Positions 28,886 to 38,114 of a DNA stretch of 64,000 nt are shown here, in pieces. Origin of the DNA: Paludibacter sp. (GTDB lineage Bacteria; Bacteroidota; Bacteroidia; Bacteroidales; Paludibacteraceae); assembly GCA_028692715.1 (NCBI GenBank), contig JAQUWU010000013.1:1-64000 (forward strand). The letters run 5' to 3'. How positions within the stretch are numbered: position 1 is the stretch's first letter; each line of letters starts with the position of its first letter. The position numbers were made by a program, and so were the translations under genes. Under the pieces are notes generated by a model. It worked only from the letters and a program-made list of their open reading frames with translations, did not search any database and was not told the DNA's origin.

Positions 28886-29424
28886 ATATATAAAATAACA
28901 ATCTATTATTTTAATATTCCCAAATTAGTATATAGTTAGGTATTCAGTTTCGAATTACATAAAAAACTATGATATTATTCTATATATAAAAAAATCATTT
29001 CTAATATTCGGAACAATAATTTTCTCTATATAATTTTAAATCAATTTAATTGAAAAACAATAAATTAATATACATTTTTATATTCAAACTCATTTATATA
29101 ATTGATTAAACTTTTAATAAAACCAATATATTTACTGCTGCAATACAATTATCATGATGAATAAAATAGTATTATACTATTAAGACAAATAAATATCTAA
29201 AATACTGTATAAAAAAAGGAATTGATGCAATCAACTATTTTAGAAGCTAATGAACCGACAGAGAATTTCTCAATTTTGAAATTGGAAGGATAAATGAATT
29301 GTTCTGAGTGGACAGTATAGACTAGTATCTTTTAAAAAATTGAATTAAGATTGATGGACTTCTTTGGATATCTAACAAATATAAGTATTACAATTTCAAA
29401 CGATATATACTCAAATGCTAAGAA
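28886..29424. other. AT-rich gap between operon end and insertion sequence
   Basis: About 540 bases of very AT-rich sequence with no credible gene. A 22-codon open frame at 29224 (MQSTILEANEPTENFSILKL...) has no homology I recognise and is probably chance. No tRNA or repeat array is seen. Confidence 0.5.
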
Positions 29425-30892
29425 GTCGGACCTTAAAAAGCATATAATATAATGAATATCAGTATAATATATTTGTAAATAGTTGTTTATATCTACAAGT
29501 TTTTGTATATTCGATGCGAAATACTTGCAATTAAAATATGTTACCAAAGAAGAAAAATTCCACACAGGGCAGTATGTTTTTTGGATTGGAAGATATGTTA
29601 AGCCAAAAACATCCGATGTATATTTTAGCCAATAAGGTAAATTGGCAACTGTTTGAAGAGACATTTTCACCATTGTATTGTTTGGATAATGGACGTCCGG
29701 CAAAGCCGATTCGACTTATGGTTGGATTGTTGATATTAAAGCATTTGCGTAACATATCAGACGAGAGCGTGGTTGAACAATGGAGTGAAAATGTTTATTA
29801 TCAGTACTTTTGTGGTGAGAATGAGTTTTTGCCCATTGAACCTTGTGAAGCATCAGAGTTAGTTCATTTTCGTCATCGAATAGGAGAATCCGGGATTGAA
29901 CTGATACTCAAAGAAAGTATTCGGATAAATGGTGATGACAGCAATGATTCAACGGCCAGTATTGACACTACTGTTCAGGAAAAGAATATCACTTTTCCCA
30001 CAGATAGCAAATTGCACCGAAAGATTATTGACAAATGCAAAAAGATAGCAGAGAAAGAAAATCTGCCAGTTCGTCAAAGCTATACGCGGACATTAAAAAA
30101 ATTGAGTTTAGATCAACGCTTTCGGAATCACCCACGCAATAAGTGGAAAGCCAGAAAAGCCGATAGAAAAGAAAAAACGATTGCAGGCAGATTAGTGCGT
30201 GAGTTGGAACGTAATTTATTGCCCGACTTGAGATATCAATCAGATATTGATTTGTTTAAGCGTATTTTAAGTCAGAAAAAGAGCGATAAAAATAAAATTT
30301 ATTCAGTGCATGAGCCTGATGTTCAATGCATATCCAAAGGAAAAGAGCATAAAAAATATGAATTTGGAAATAAAGTTTCGATTATTTATACGCAAACTAC
30401 GGGAGTGATTATTGGGGCTATGGGCTTTAGAAATCCTTATGATGGACATTCCATAGAACCAGCATTGGAACAAACCGAAAGGCTATTGGGCAAAAGAACA
30501 ATAAAGACGTTGATTGGAGATAGAGGGTACAAAGGAAAAAGACAAATAAACGATACAACAATCGAAATCCCAAAACCATTTAGCAGTAAAAAACAAACTC
30601 AATATCAACAAAATAAGCTGAAAAAACAATTTAGAAAAAGAGCTGCTATAGAACCCATAAACGGTCATTTAAAAACAGACCATCGCTTAAATCGTAATTT
30701 CTACAAAGGAATTACAGGCGATAATATTAATGTGATTCTTGCTGCAGCTGCATTTAACTTTAAAAGGATGATGAATAAATGGAAATCATCTTTTTGGCTA
30801 GAATTTAAAATACAAATTGTTGACTTGATAAACTCGTTGTTTTACCAAATCAACAATTATTTACAAATAAAATGGGCTTTTTAAGGCTCGAC
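29425..30892 (+). mobile_element. IS5-like insertion sequence
   Basis: A complete-looking element of about 1468 bases. The 17-base imperfect terminal inverted repeats are GTCGGACCTTAAAAAGC (29425-29441) and GCTTTTTAAGGCTCGAC (30876-30892), with two mismatches. The six bases TAAGAA flank both ends (29419-29424 and 30893-30898) and may be a target duplication, although six bases is not the usual length for IS5 subgroups. One transposase gene fills the element; its stop codon lies inside the right repeat. It sits in the convergent gap between the SusCD/PL4 operon and GH105 and breaks no recognisable gene. Confidence 0.7.
29538..30884 (+). CDS. IS5-family DDE transposase
   Basis: A 448-residue transposase. 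The N-terminal DNA-binding region has the family pattern PIRLMVGLLILKHLRNISDE and SELVHFRHRIGESG. The catalytic triad is spread over TASIDTTVQEKN (first Asp), TLIGDRGYKGK (second Asp) and AAIEPINGHLKTDHRLNRN (Glu with the YREK-like follow-up). A lysine-rich insertion lies in between. The reading frame is intact and the length is normal, so it may be active. Confidence 0.88.
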   Translation: MLPKKKNSTQGSMFFGLEDMLSQKHPMYILANKVNWQLFEETFSPLYCLDNGRPAKPIRLMVGLLILKHLRNISDESVVEQWSENVYYQYFCGENEFLPIEPCEASELVHFRHRIGESGIELILKESIRINGDDSNDSTASIDTTVQEKNITFPTDSKLHRKIIDKCKKIAEKENLPVRQSYTRTLKKLSLDQRFRNHPRNKWKARKADRKEKTIAGRLVRELERNLLPDLRYQSDIDLFKRILSQKKSDKNKIYSVHEPDVQCISKGKEHKKYEFGNKVSIIYTQTTGVIIGAMGFRNPYDGHSIEPALEQTERLLGKRTIKTLIGDRGYKGKRQINDTTIEIPKPFSSKKQTQYQQNKLKKQFRKRAAIEPINGHLKTDHRLNRNFYKGITGDNINVILAAAAFNFKRMMNKWKSSFWLEFKIQIVDLINSLFYQINNYLQIKWAF

Positions 30893-30971
30893 TAAGAAAT
30901 AATCAGCCATTGTTCTTCTTTACGAAAACAATAATTTTATTGATAATTAAAAATTAAAGGTTTGAAATTTT

Positions 30972-31009
30972 GATGAAAATAAACAGCCATTTCTTAAAAG
31001 AAATGACTG
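30972..31009 (-). terminator. Terminator of GH105 gene
   Basis: Arms CAGCCATTTCTT (30984-30995) and AAGAAATGACTG (30998-31009) pair with one mismatch. On the minus strand the hairpin is followed by TTTATTTTC. It begins 36 bases after the GH105 stop. Confidence 0.65.
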
Positions 31010-31044
31010 CTTAAGTAGGTTAAAAATTATTAAAGGTATTCAGT

Positions 31045-32373
31045 TTATCTATTGTTTCCAATTTTATCATATTGCTTTTCAGCACTAATTTCATTATACC
31101 TTGGAGCATCAATCATTTCCACTAATGCTCGCAAAACAGGTCCTTCGCCCATTGGATCGTTTTCCTGAGTAGGACGATTATAATAATATTTTATCGAAGG
31201 CATAATACCCGTTCCTACACAGATAGCTGTCACATCGCCCTGAGGAGTAATTTTGGACATAATCCCTTTCAAACCTTGCTCCGCAACATAAATGAAATCT
31301 GGATGTATCCAACCCTCTTTCACTCCACGAGCCAAACCAAATACAAACATTGAAGATCCAGTAATTTCATCGTATGAATCAGGCTTATCCAACAATTGAT
31401 GCCAAAGACCACTAGCACCTTGATAGCGTGCAACACCACTTGCTTGTTCTTTGAAATTGTCAATCACTGCTTGTCGCATTGGATGGTCTTTTGGCATTCG
31501 TGCTAACAAGTCAGCCTGAGCCATGAAAATCCAACCGTTCGCACGACTCCAATGAGCCACTCCATGTTCTTTCGTGTCTGTATGAAAGCAGTGGTAATAA
31601 ATTTGTTTTTCCTTGCACCATAAATATTTGTTATATTTTAGTATCTGATTGGCTGCATCTGTGAAGTATTTATTATCTCCGGTAAATTGGCCCATTCGAC
31701 TTAAAAATGAAATAGCCATAAATGAGTCGTCTGCCCAAATTGTATTCTCATGAGGCCAAATTCGAGCTATGGTTCCATCAGCTAACCTAGGTTCATTCTC
31801 ATTTAAATGTTCAGCCGTTTGATTGATGTAATTTAAAAAAGCTGGATTTGGGTATTTTCGCTGAAGATCAATAAGACATGCACCCATTGGTCCATTATCG
31901 TCCAGACGTTTTCCTCTAAAATACATATGCCAACTAACATTCCTTACTGCGTTCCAACCTCCTTTGAGAAAAGCTTGATCATACATTTTTTTGAAAAAAA
32001 ATAAATTACCTTCATTTAATATAAAATTTATATTCTTCAATACATATTCTTCGTATTGTTTGACTTTTATTTTATTGCCAAGTTCCATCAATGCTATGTT
32101 AGTTACACCATTTGTGTAATGCCATTGATTATACTTCGATTGCACCTGCACATCAGACGACAAAGGTAGATCTTTTACAGATTTATATGTTTCTGCAGTT
32201 TTTTTATTTTCAAAAAGATAGGTCGTCGAATTGATAATTCGATTGGCAATTAATTTAGCCACTTCCTCAGTAGACATTTTGTTTTGAGCAAATGAAGTAC
32301 TAATTCCAATATAAAAAATTGTCAGTAAAGTACCATATTTCAAATTTATTCTATTTTTTTTATTTTTCATCAT
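31045..32373 (-). CDS. GH105 unsaturated rhamnogalacturonyl hydrolase
   Basis: A 442-residue (alpha/alpha)6-barrel enzyme of the YteR/YesR type, with a signal peptide (about 1-29, ending TSFAQ), so probably periplasmic. Motifs: QWHYTNGVTNIALMEL, the acidic pair in TIWADDSFMAISFLSRMG, HWSRANGWIFMAQADLL, LWHQLLDKPDSYDEITGSS and the C-terminal MGEGPVLRALVEM. By family knowledge it removes the unsaturated galacturonyl residue left by rhamnogalacturonan lyases, so it acts right after PL4 and exposes rhamnose at the non-reducing end. A -7-like TAACTTTG on the minus strand at 32595-32588 could give a leader of about 200 bases. Confidence 0.92.
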   Translation of the reverse strand: MMKNKKNRINLKYGTLLTIFYIGISTSFAQNKMSTEEVAKLIANRIINSTTYLFENKKTAETYKSVKDLPLSSDVQVQSKYNQWHYTNGVTNIALMELGNKIKVKQYEEYVLKNINFILNEGNLFFFKKMYDQAFLKGGWNAVRNVSWHMYFRGKRLDDNGPMGACLIDLQRKYPNPAFLNYINQTAEHLNENEPRLADGTIARIWPHENTIWADDSFMAISFLSRMGQFTGDNKYFTDAANQILKYNKYLWCKEKQIYYHCFHTDTKEHGVAHWSRANGWIFMAQADLLARMPKDHPMRQAVIDNFKEQASGVARYQGASGLWHQLLDKPDSYDEITGSSMFVFGLARGVKEGWIHPDFIYVAEQGLKGIMSKITPQGDVTAICVGTGIMPSIKYYYNRPTQENDPMGEGPVLRALVEMIDAPRYNEISAEKQYDKIGNNR

Positions 32374-32691
32374 ATTATTTATAAATTGAATTAATCCACA
32401 TTTTAATTATTTCAAAGTTTTGACTAAAATTACCGAATCAATAAAAATAAAATACTATTTTATTTCTTACAAATAAGAATGTATATGAATCAAAACAGAG
32501 TCAAATTCATATTTACATATTTGTTAACAGAGTATAACTTTCAAATATTAATTAAAAATAGTAATAGTTAAATTTATCCAAGATAGTCAAAGTTATTATT
32601 GTTATTATGTTTAAAAGTTACTAATGTTTTATAGTTAGTTGACAAAAATGCCATAATTTAAAATACTAGATACGAATAATTAATCAATATT
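32374..32691. other. AT-rich spacer upstream of GH105
   Basis: 318 bases with no gene. It holds a minus-strand -7-like box TAACTTTG (32595-32588) and a small perfect hairpin, TTCTTA-CAAA-TAAGAA (32464-32479), that would lie in the GH105 leader if the box is used. Copies of the 14-base motif seen at 20.8 and 38.2 kb are not found here. Confidence 0.35.
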
Positions 32692-33846
32692 CTAACAAAA
32701 TAAATCGTTTGATTTAAGATTTAAATAATAATTTAAATCTACTTTCAGTATTTGTAAAGATATTTCATTTAAAGATTCAAAATCACCTTTAAAGTGCATG
32801 GTTGTATGTGTATGTAACAATGAATCTCCTGGTTTCAAATTGGCTGCTGCCGAAGAAGTCTCAATTTCAAAAAAAGGACCCATAATGCTACCATCTTCTA
32901 ATGGTCCATCATTGTAAGAATTAATTACATCACCTTTAAAAGGTTCATCTTGAAACTCCCACATTGAGTTTACATAAACATGATCACTGTTTTCATAAAA
33001 GCTAAATTTCACAATAGTTAGTGTACCGTTTTCTGCATCATAGGCACCAGCAAAAGGAGTAGTCATTTCCGGTGGAGTTCCGATTTTTCCACGTTTACCT
33101 CCGTCGCCTTTAAACAATAATGCATTCTCAGTTACAGTTAAACGATCAGCATCAATCTTACCAAAATAGCTATCGTTAATTCTAGCCGTTTCTGATTTTT
33201 TGAAAGGAATGATAACAGTATTCTTGTCAGAAGGAATAAATTGACCCAATATCCAAATTGATAACATCCCAGTTTGCTTAGTCCATTCAAAATCTCCAGT
33301 ATTTGTAAGTAAATTACTTGAAGTAAATACAACAGAATCAACACTAGCTGGAATTTCAATGCCGAACTGAGTTGCTATTGTATTGTTGTCTAGCAATTTT
33401 ACGGTTCTATCAAGTTTGCAAGAAAAAAGAGTACCCGAAAAATTCTCCAATACTGCTGATTTAGTAAATGTTACTGTTTGATTATTGGAAGAAACTAATT
33501 CCCATTTGTCGGTGTCGATAAGACTTGGTGCTTGCCAATCTTCAAAATCAAAACCCATACCCGAACTTCCTTTAAAAAAAATTGAATATTGTCCACCTTC
33601 AGGTCCTAACCAATAACGATCTTCGCCACCAAAATTATTGCAATGTGGCAAGAATTTACCGGATGCAATCAAATTGTAATTTAACCAACCAAAACTGTAA
33701 CCATTTTCTCCATTTGCTGTACTTGTTAGTACTCGTCCTTGTAAATCAGGAGTTAGAAGTAATCGTTTATCACCATTTACCAATTCTACTACTCGTAAAT
33801 GTTTTTCTAGAAATAATTTGTCTGATTTATAATTTTTATTTTCCAT
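32692..33846 (-). CDS. DUF6786-like / aldose epimerase-fold protein
   Basis: A 384-residue cytoplasmic-looking protein without a signal peptide. Its beta-rich sequence (RLLLTPDLQGRVLTSTA, CNNFGGEDRYWLGPEGGQYSIFF, TPFAGAYDAENGTLTIVKF, NSYNDGP) recalls galactose-mutarotase-like beta-sandwich proteins that are common in Bacteroidota sugar loci and annotated DUF6786. The start at 33846 is preferred because the upstream 24 codons look non-coding. It lies 88 bases after the FucP gene and may share its transcript. The probable role is handling anomers of an imported sugar; the exact activity is unproven. Confidence 0.65.
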   Translation of the reverse strand: MENKNYKSDKLFLEKHLRVVELVNGDKRLLLTPDLQGRVLTSTANGENGYSFGWLNYNLIASGKFLPHCNNFGGEDRYWLGPEGGQYSIFFKGSSGMGFDFEDWQAPSLIDTDKWELVSSNNQTVTFTKSAVLENFSGTLFSCKLDRTVKLLDNNTIATQFGIEIPASVDSVVFTSSNLLTNTGDFEWTKQTGMLSIWILGQFIPSDKNTVIIPFKKSETARINDSYFGKIDADRLTVTENALLFKGDGGKRGKIGTPPEMTTPFAGAYDAENGTLTIVKFSFYENSDHVYVNSMWEFQDEPFKGDVINSYNDGPLEDGSIMGPFFEIETSSAAANLKPGDSLLHTHTTMHFKGDFESLNEISLQILKVDLNYYLNLKSNDLFC

Positions 33847-33934
33847 GAAATATTTGATATTGAAAATAGAAACATCCGAAAAGATAATTAATTGGAAATT
33901 TCTATAATCTGTTGACATTTAACTATAACTATCT

Positions 33935-35320
33935 TTATTGGAAATTGTGTTTAATTTCGTCTTTATTGGCACGTAGGCCATATAATGCTACAACAACAAA
34001 ACTAAATACCGGTATCCAAAATGAAACAGTTATGCTACCATAGGTAGTTGATAGAAATCCTTGCCCGGTGGTAAGTAACGCTCCTCCTAAAATTGCCATA
34101 ACTAAGAATGAACCACCAACTTTTGCTTCACCTTCATTTAATCCTTCAAGGGCAATTCCGTAAATAGTAGGGAACATTAATGACATGAAGAATGAGATCA
34201 TTACCAGTCCAATAACTCCGGTCATTCCTGTTAAGAAGATTGCCACTAATGCTGATATTATAGCTCCAGAAGCTGCAATTGCTAATAAAATACCCGGACG
34301 TAAATAACGCATTAATGCAGTGAATATGAACCTTGACACCATAAACAAAACTAATGATGATAAATAAAAGGTATTGCCAATATTTTCGGCAGTGGTTGTA
34401 GCATCAAATCTCCAAATTGTTGACCAAAAGTCATGATTCTTAATAAATGAGGCAACATTTTCTCCTATAATTAAATCTGTTTTAGGATCAACTAATCCTA
34501 GTGCTAACATTACATAGCGAATAGTGTAAGACCATACGCCAATTTGCGCACCAACATAGAAAAATTGAGCTAAAACTCCTAAAGAGAAATGTTTACGCTT
34601 GAACAATTGTTTCATTGTAGCACCAAAAGTGATACGAGATTCATCTTTCTCATTTGGCATTTTTTTGTACAACAAGATACCAATTAGCAGAGCCAAAAGC
34701 ACAAAGCCAACACACATATAAGTAATAGTGACCGCAGACATCTCGCTTTGTTGAGCTACTTGAAGTTGAGCATCAGTCATTGTACTTTTATTCGAACTTA
34801 GGTGAGAGAGTATAAATACTTGACTCAATATAATCCCTGATATTGAACCAATAGGATTAAAAGCCTGAGCAAAATTTAAACGAAGTGTAGAGTTTTCAGG
34901 GCGACCCATTGTTAGAATATATGGATTAGCAGTTGTTTCGAGTATTGAGCAACCTCCAGCCATAATATAAATTGCAAATAAATAGAATCCGTATGATTCC
35001 ATTTGTCCTGCAGGATAAAATAAAAATGTTCCAACAGCATATAAACCCAATCCTACAATTATCCCTGTTTTGAAATTATACTTGCGAATTAAAAATGCAG
35101 CCGGAAGCGCAAAGCAAGCATAAGAGCCATAAAAAGCCATTTGGATAAATGAAGTTTGAAAATCCGTCATTTCCAAAATATTCTTGAATGCCGCCAAAAG
35201 GGTATCAGTCATATTATTGGCTATACCCCAGAAAAAGAAAAGTGATGTAACTAAAATGAATGGAATTAGATAATTCCGTCCGTCTTTACCCCTTAGGAGC
35301 GTGATTTTTTCTGTATTCAT
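33935..35320 (-). CDS. fucP: FucP-type sugar:proton symporter (MFS)
   Basis: A 461-residue major facilitator with about 12 hydrophobic helices. It has the FucP-family hallmarks FFFWGIANNMTDTLLAAFKN in helix 1, ALPAAFLIRKYNFKTGI after helix 2 and ILETTANPYILTMGRPE in helix 4. In other Bacteroidota this family carries L-fucose, L-rhamnose, galactose or glucose across the inner membrane. Next to FucU and the reductase/dehydrogenase pair, a 6-deoxyhexose is the likely cargo. Upstream lies its own promoter-like box (35426-35419) behind a terminator hairpin, so it is probably transcribed separately from the aldo/keto reductase. Confidence 0.88.
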   Translation of the reverse strand: MNTEKITLLRGKDGRNYLIPFILVTSLFFFWGIANNMTDTLLAAFKNILEMTDFQTSFIQMAFYGSYACFALPAAFLIRKYNFKTGIIVGLGLYAVGTFLFYPAGQMESYGFYLFAIYIMAGGCSILETTANPYILTMGRPENSTLRLNFAQAFNPIGSISGIILSQVFILSHLSSNKSTMTDAQLQVAQQSEMSAVTITYMCVGFVLLALLIGILLYKKMPNEKDESRITFGATMKQLFKRKHFSLGVLAQFFYVGAQIGVWSYTIRYVMLALGLVDPKTDLIIGENVASFIKNHDFWSTIWRFDATTTAENIGNTFYLSSLVLFMVSRFIFTALMRYLRPGILLAIAASGAIISALVAIFLTGMTGVIGLVMISFFMSLMFPTIYGIALEGLNEGEAKVGGSFLVMAILGGALLTTGQGFLSTTYGSITVSFWIPVFSFVVVALYGLRANKDEIKHNFQ

Positions 35321-35418
35321 TGGTTAGATGTAATATTTATAAAATAATTTAGTATAAGTCAAATTGATTAACTCATGAATCTGATATTTTCAAAGACTTT
35401 AATCTGACAAACAGCTCA

Positions 35419-35426
35419 CAAAGCTA
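35419..35426 (-). promoter_or_regulatory. Candidate -7 box for fucP
   Basis: TAGCTTTG on the minus strand matches TAnnTTTG; a TTTG lies about 25 bases further upstream, a slightly long spacing. The predicted transcript would start near 35412, giving a leader of about 90 bases. Confidence 0.35.
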
Positions 35427-35436
35427 AAATATGGTA

Positions 35437-35474
35437 AGTCTGAAGAAAGTTCAAAAATAGAACTTCTTCAGACT
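35437..35474 (-). terminator. Hairpin terminator after aldo/keto reductase
   Basis: A 15-16 base near-perfect stem, AGTCTGAAGAAAGTTC with GAACTTCTTCAGACT (one bulged base) around a 7-base loop, begins 6 bases after the aldo/keto reductase stop and separates it from fucP. The T-tract is weak, but the stem is long. Confidence 0.65.
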
Positions 35475-35479
35475 ACAAT

Positions 35480-36484
35480 TTATTTAGCAATTTCACCATC
35501 TAAGTCCCATAAGTCTTCCCAACCTTTAGCAGACTCCCACAAAAAAACTTGACCTTTAATCAAACGACAATTTTTGTCAATTTTTGAAACAGCTTCCATT
35601 TCTTCTTCGGTAAGTGAACCTTCAATAATTCCTTTTAGATTAGCATACATTTTTTCTGGTTTCACAGAGAATGGTATGGTTATTTGACCTCGCTGTACAG
35701 CCCATTTCAAACAAACTACTGCAGGATGAATTCCTAAACGCTGAGCAATTGCAACAATAATAGGATCTTCCATGTCAACAGTATCTTCAGGTGTTTTATC
35801 GCGATCAGGACGACCAGGAGAACCTATTGGGCTATAGCCAATAACTGCTACACCATTATCTTTCATAAACTTATACAATTCTGGCTGTTGGAAATGTGGG
35901 TGAATTTCCATTTCATTCAATACTGGTTTGATTTTACAATCGCGTAGAATCAGTTTCATTTTTGCAATTGTAACATTCGATGTTCCAATATTTTTTACTA
36001 AGCCAGCTTCGAAAAGACCTTCCATTTGCGCCCATGTTTTCATGTAATTTTCATGAATGTAAGGTACCGAATTTGGTTGACGAGCTGAAACATCACATTT
36101 TGGAGCATGATAATTAGGGAATGGCCAGTGAACTAAGTACAAGTCTAAGTAATCTACTTGTAAATCAGTCATTGATTGTTTGCATGAAGCTACTACATCA
36201 TCGTGTTTATCATTCCAAACTTTTGACGTAATCCAAAGGTCTTCGCGTTTTACTACACCTTCGGCAAATAATTCTTGAAGTGCAGCACCAATTTCTTTTT
36301 CGTTGGTATAAACAGACGCACAGTCGATATGACGGTAACCCATACGGATGGCAGTTTTTACACCTTCTGCTACGGTTAAAGCATCGTAGTTATCAGAACC
36401 AAAAGTCCCTAAACCAATTACCGGGATTTTTGAACCTGTATTAAGGGTAATAGTTGGCACTAATGCTGGATCAATTTTTTGCAT
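35480..36484 (-). CDS. Aldo/keto reductase
   Basis: A 334-residue NAD(P)H-dependent TIM-barrel oxidoreductase. It shows TGSKIPVIGLGTFG, GYRHIDCASVYTNEKEIG (catalytic Asp and Tyr), EDLWITSKVWNDKH (catalytic Lys), LYLVHWPFP (catalytic His) and the cofactor-binding tail TIPFSVKPEKMYANL. It resembles aldose/xylose reductases in length and motifs. It is flanked by a zinc alcohol dehydrogenase (91 bases upstream) and FucU. An aldose reductase followed by a polyol dehydrogenase would convert an aldose to a ketose without an isomerase; this is a hypothesis from position. Confidence 0.85.
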   Translation of the reverse strand: MQKIDPALVPTITLNTGSKIPVIGLGTFGSDNYDALTVAEGVKTAIRMGYRHIDCASVYTNEKEIGAALQELFAEGVVKREDLWITSKVWNDKHDDVVASCKQSMTDLQVDYLDLYLVHWPFPNYHAPKCDVSARQPNSVPYIHENYMKTWAQMEGLFEAGLVKNIGTSNVTIAKMKLILRDCKIKPVLNEMEIHPHFQQPELYKFMKDNGVAVIGYSPIGSPGRPDRDKTPEDTVDMEDPIIVAIAQRLGIHPAVVCLKWAVQRGQITIPFSVKPEKMYANLKGIIEGSLTEEEMEAVSKIDKNCRLIKGQVFLWESAKGWEDLWDLDGEIAK

Positions 36485-36575
36485 ATAAAATATATTTTTA
36501 AAATATTAGAACCAAGAGCCAAGATTAATACTCAGCTATGGTTCATATGTAAATAGTAAATGATTAACTAGTAAA

Positions 36576-37637
36576 TTATTTGATTTCTTCGTCGAAAACG
36601 ATAGCTACTTTACCACATTTACCATCAGCCATTAAAGAATAAGCCTCAGGAGCATCATCTAATTTAAAGCGGTGAGTAACTAATTCTTCTGGGTGAATTC
36701 CCCAACGAACAATACGTTCAACTAATTCTTCCATTCTCCAAATTGCAGTTACCCATGAGCCATAGATAGTTTTTTGATCGTGGATAATATCCGGACTTGG
36801 ATTGAACTCAACAGTACCACCTTCGCCGATCATAACCATTTTACCCCATTGGCGAGTAGCGCGGATACAAAGTTGACGAGCTAAAGTATGACCAGAGCAG
36901 TCTACTGTTTTCTCAAATCCCATACCGTTTGTAACAGCCATAACTTTCTCCAAAGTATCAGGACCAGAAACAAATACTTCATCAGCCAAGCCAAGATCCA
37001 TAGCGATTTGACAACGTTCAGCAACAGTATCAACACCAATAACTTTTTCAGCTCCCATGGCTTTAGCAAGCATTAAAGCAGCCAAACCAACAGGGCCTAA
37101 ACCAGTAACCAGAACAGCATCGTTACCACTGATTCCAATTTTTTCCAAGCCTTCGTAAACAGTTCCAAAACCACAGGCAATTTGAGCACCATCTGTATAT
37201 GTTAGCGAATCAGGAAGTAATACCAAATCTTTTTCTTCGGCTATCATATATTCCGACATACCTCCATCACGTTGCCATCCATAAGCAGCGCGTGATTCGC
37301 TTTTACACGAAATCATATATCCACGACGACAATCGTTGCAACATCCGCAACCTGAAATATGATAAACTACTACACGGTCGCCCTCTTTGAATCGTTTCAT
37401 GCCCGGACCACAAGCAATTATTTGACCAGCAGGCTCATGACCACATATTTTATTTTGATACCCTTCAGGACCTTTACCTAAGTGTTCGCGATAAATAGCA
37501 CGAATATCACTACCACAAATTGTAGATGATTTAATTTTTAACAACACTTCACCATGACCTGGTGTTGGAAATTCTACCTCCTTAAAAACAACTGTGCTGT
37601 TTCCTGGTAAGTAAGCTGCTTTAGATTTGTAAGCCAT
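36576..37637 (-). CDS. Zinc-dependent medium-chain alcohol/polyol dehydrogenase
   Basis: A 353-residue MDR protein. The catalytic zinc site includes Cys in STICGSDIRAIY and GHEPAGQI. The structural zinc site is the four-cysteine cluster SGCGCCNDCRRGYMISCKS. The Rossmann motif GLGPVGLAALMLAKAMGAEK binds NAD(P). Family members oxidise alcohols and polyols (sorbitol, threonine, galactitol or L-arabitol dehydrogenases). It lies 42 bases downstream of fucU in one operon with the aldo/keto reductase, which suggests a shared sugar substrate. Confidence 0.88.
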   Translation of the reverse strand: MAYKSKAAYLPGNSTVVFKEVEFPTPGHGEVLLKIKSSTICGSDIRAIYREHLGKGPEGYQNKICGHEPAGQIIACGPGMKRFKEGDRVVVYHISGCGCCNDCRRGYMISCKSESRAAYGWQRDGGMSEYMIAEEKDLVLLPDSLTYTDGAQIACGFGTVYEGLEKIGISGNDAVLVTGLGPVGLAALMLAKAMGAEKVIGVDTVAERCQIAMDLGLADEVFVSGPDTLEKVMAVTNGMGFEKTVDCSGHTLARQLCIRATRQWGKMVMIGEGGTVEFNPSPDIIHDQKTIYGSWVTAIWRMEELVERIVRWGIHPEELVTHRFKLDDAPEAYSLMADGKCGKVAIVFDEEIK

Positions 37638-37679
37638 AATAATATTAATTTTTATTGTTTATATTTTATTTTATTGAAA

Positions 37680-38114
37680 TTAAATTATTGGAGTAACTCC
37701 TTTTTTCAAAAGGATATTTCCATACTTAGCCGTTTCGCCAGTCATTACAACAGCAAATGCAGATTTAGCACGTTCGTAAAACGCAAACCGATCAATTCGC
37801 TCTATTGCAGGGACATTTGGGTTTGTAATGTGGATACTTTTAAGATAAGCCTCTTCTACCGTAGGATCAAGTTGATCGCCAGGCACTGCAGCCATCATAG
37901 CTATTGGGTGAGGGACATAAGAGTCCAATTCGTAAAGAGGCAAGATAGCTGCCAATAAATCAGGGATACGCAGACCATCGGCACGTAAAACCCTGCCATT
38001 AAATGATTCTGCTGGGAAATGAGCATCGGCTAAAATAATTTCTTCACCGTGACCCATACGGGCCATTACCTCTAAAAGTTCTGGACTAATTAATGCTGAA
38101 ATTCCTTTAAGCAT
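37680..38114 (-). CDS. fucU: FucU/RbsD-family L-fucose mutarotase
   Basis: A 144-residue FucU/RbsD protein with [71 protein letters not shown] and a C-terminal [10 protein letters not shown], all hallmarks of L-fucose mutarotase. It speeds interconversion of the alpha and beta anomers of the imported sugar in the cytoplasm. First gene of the minus-strand operon fucU-dehydrogenase-reductase. A -7-like box TAACTTTG lies about 90 bases upstream. Confidence 0.92.
   Translation of the reverse strand: MLKGISALISPELLEVMARMGHGEEIILADAHFPAESFNGRVLRADGLRIPDLLAAILPLYELDSYVPHPIAMMAAVPGDQLDPTVEEAYLKSIHITNPNVPAIERIDRFAFYERAKSAFAVVMTGETAKYGNILLKKGVTPII

Noticed and set aside
29224-29292. A 22-codon open frame before the insertion sequence
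   Set aside because: Too short, no recognised similarity and no promoter; the surrounding 500 bases look non-coding.
28886-31044. Idea that the insertion sequence disrupted a gene of the locus
   Set aside because: The sequence on both flanks is AT-rich and non-coding, with terminators of the two neighbouring operons still in place.
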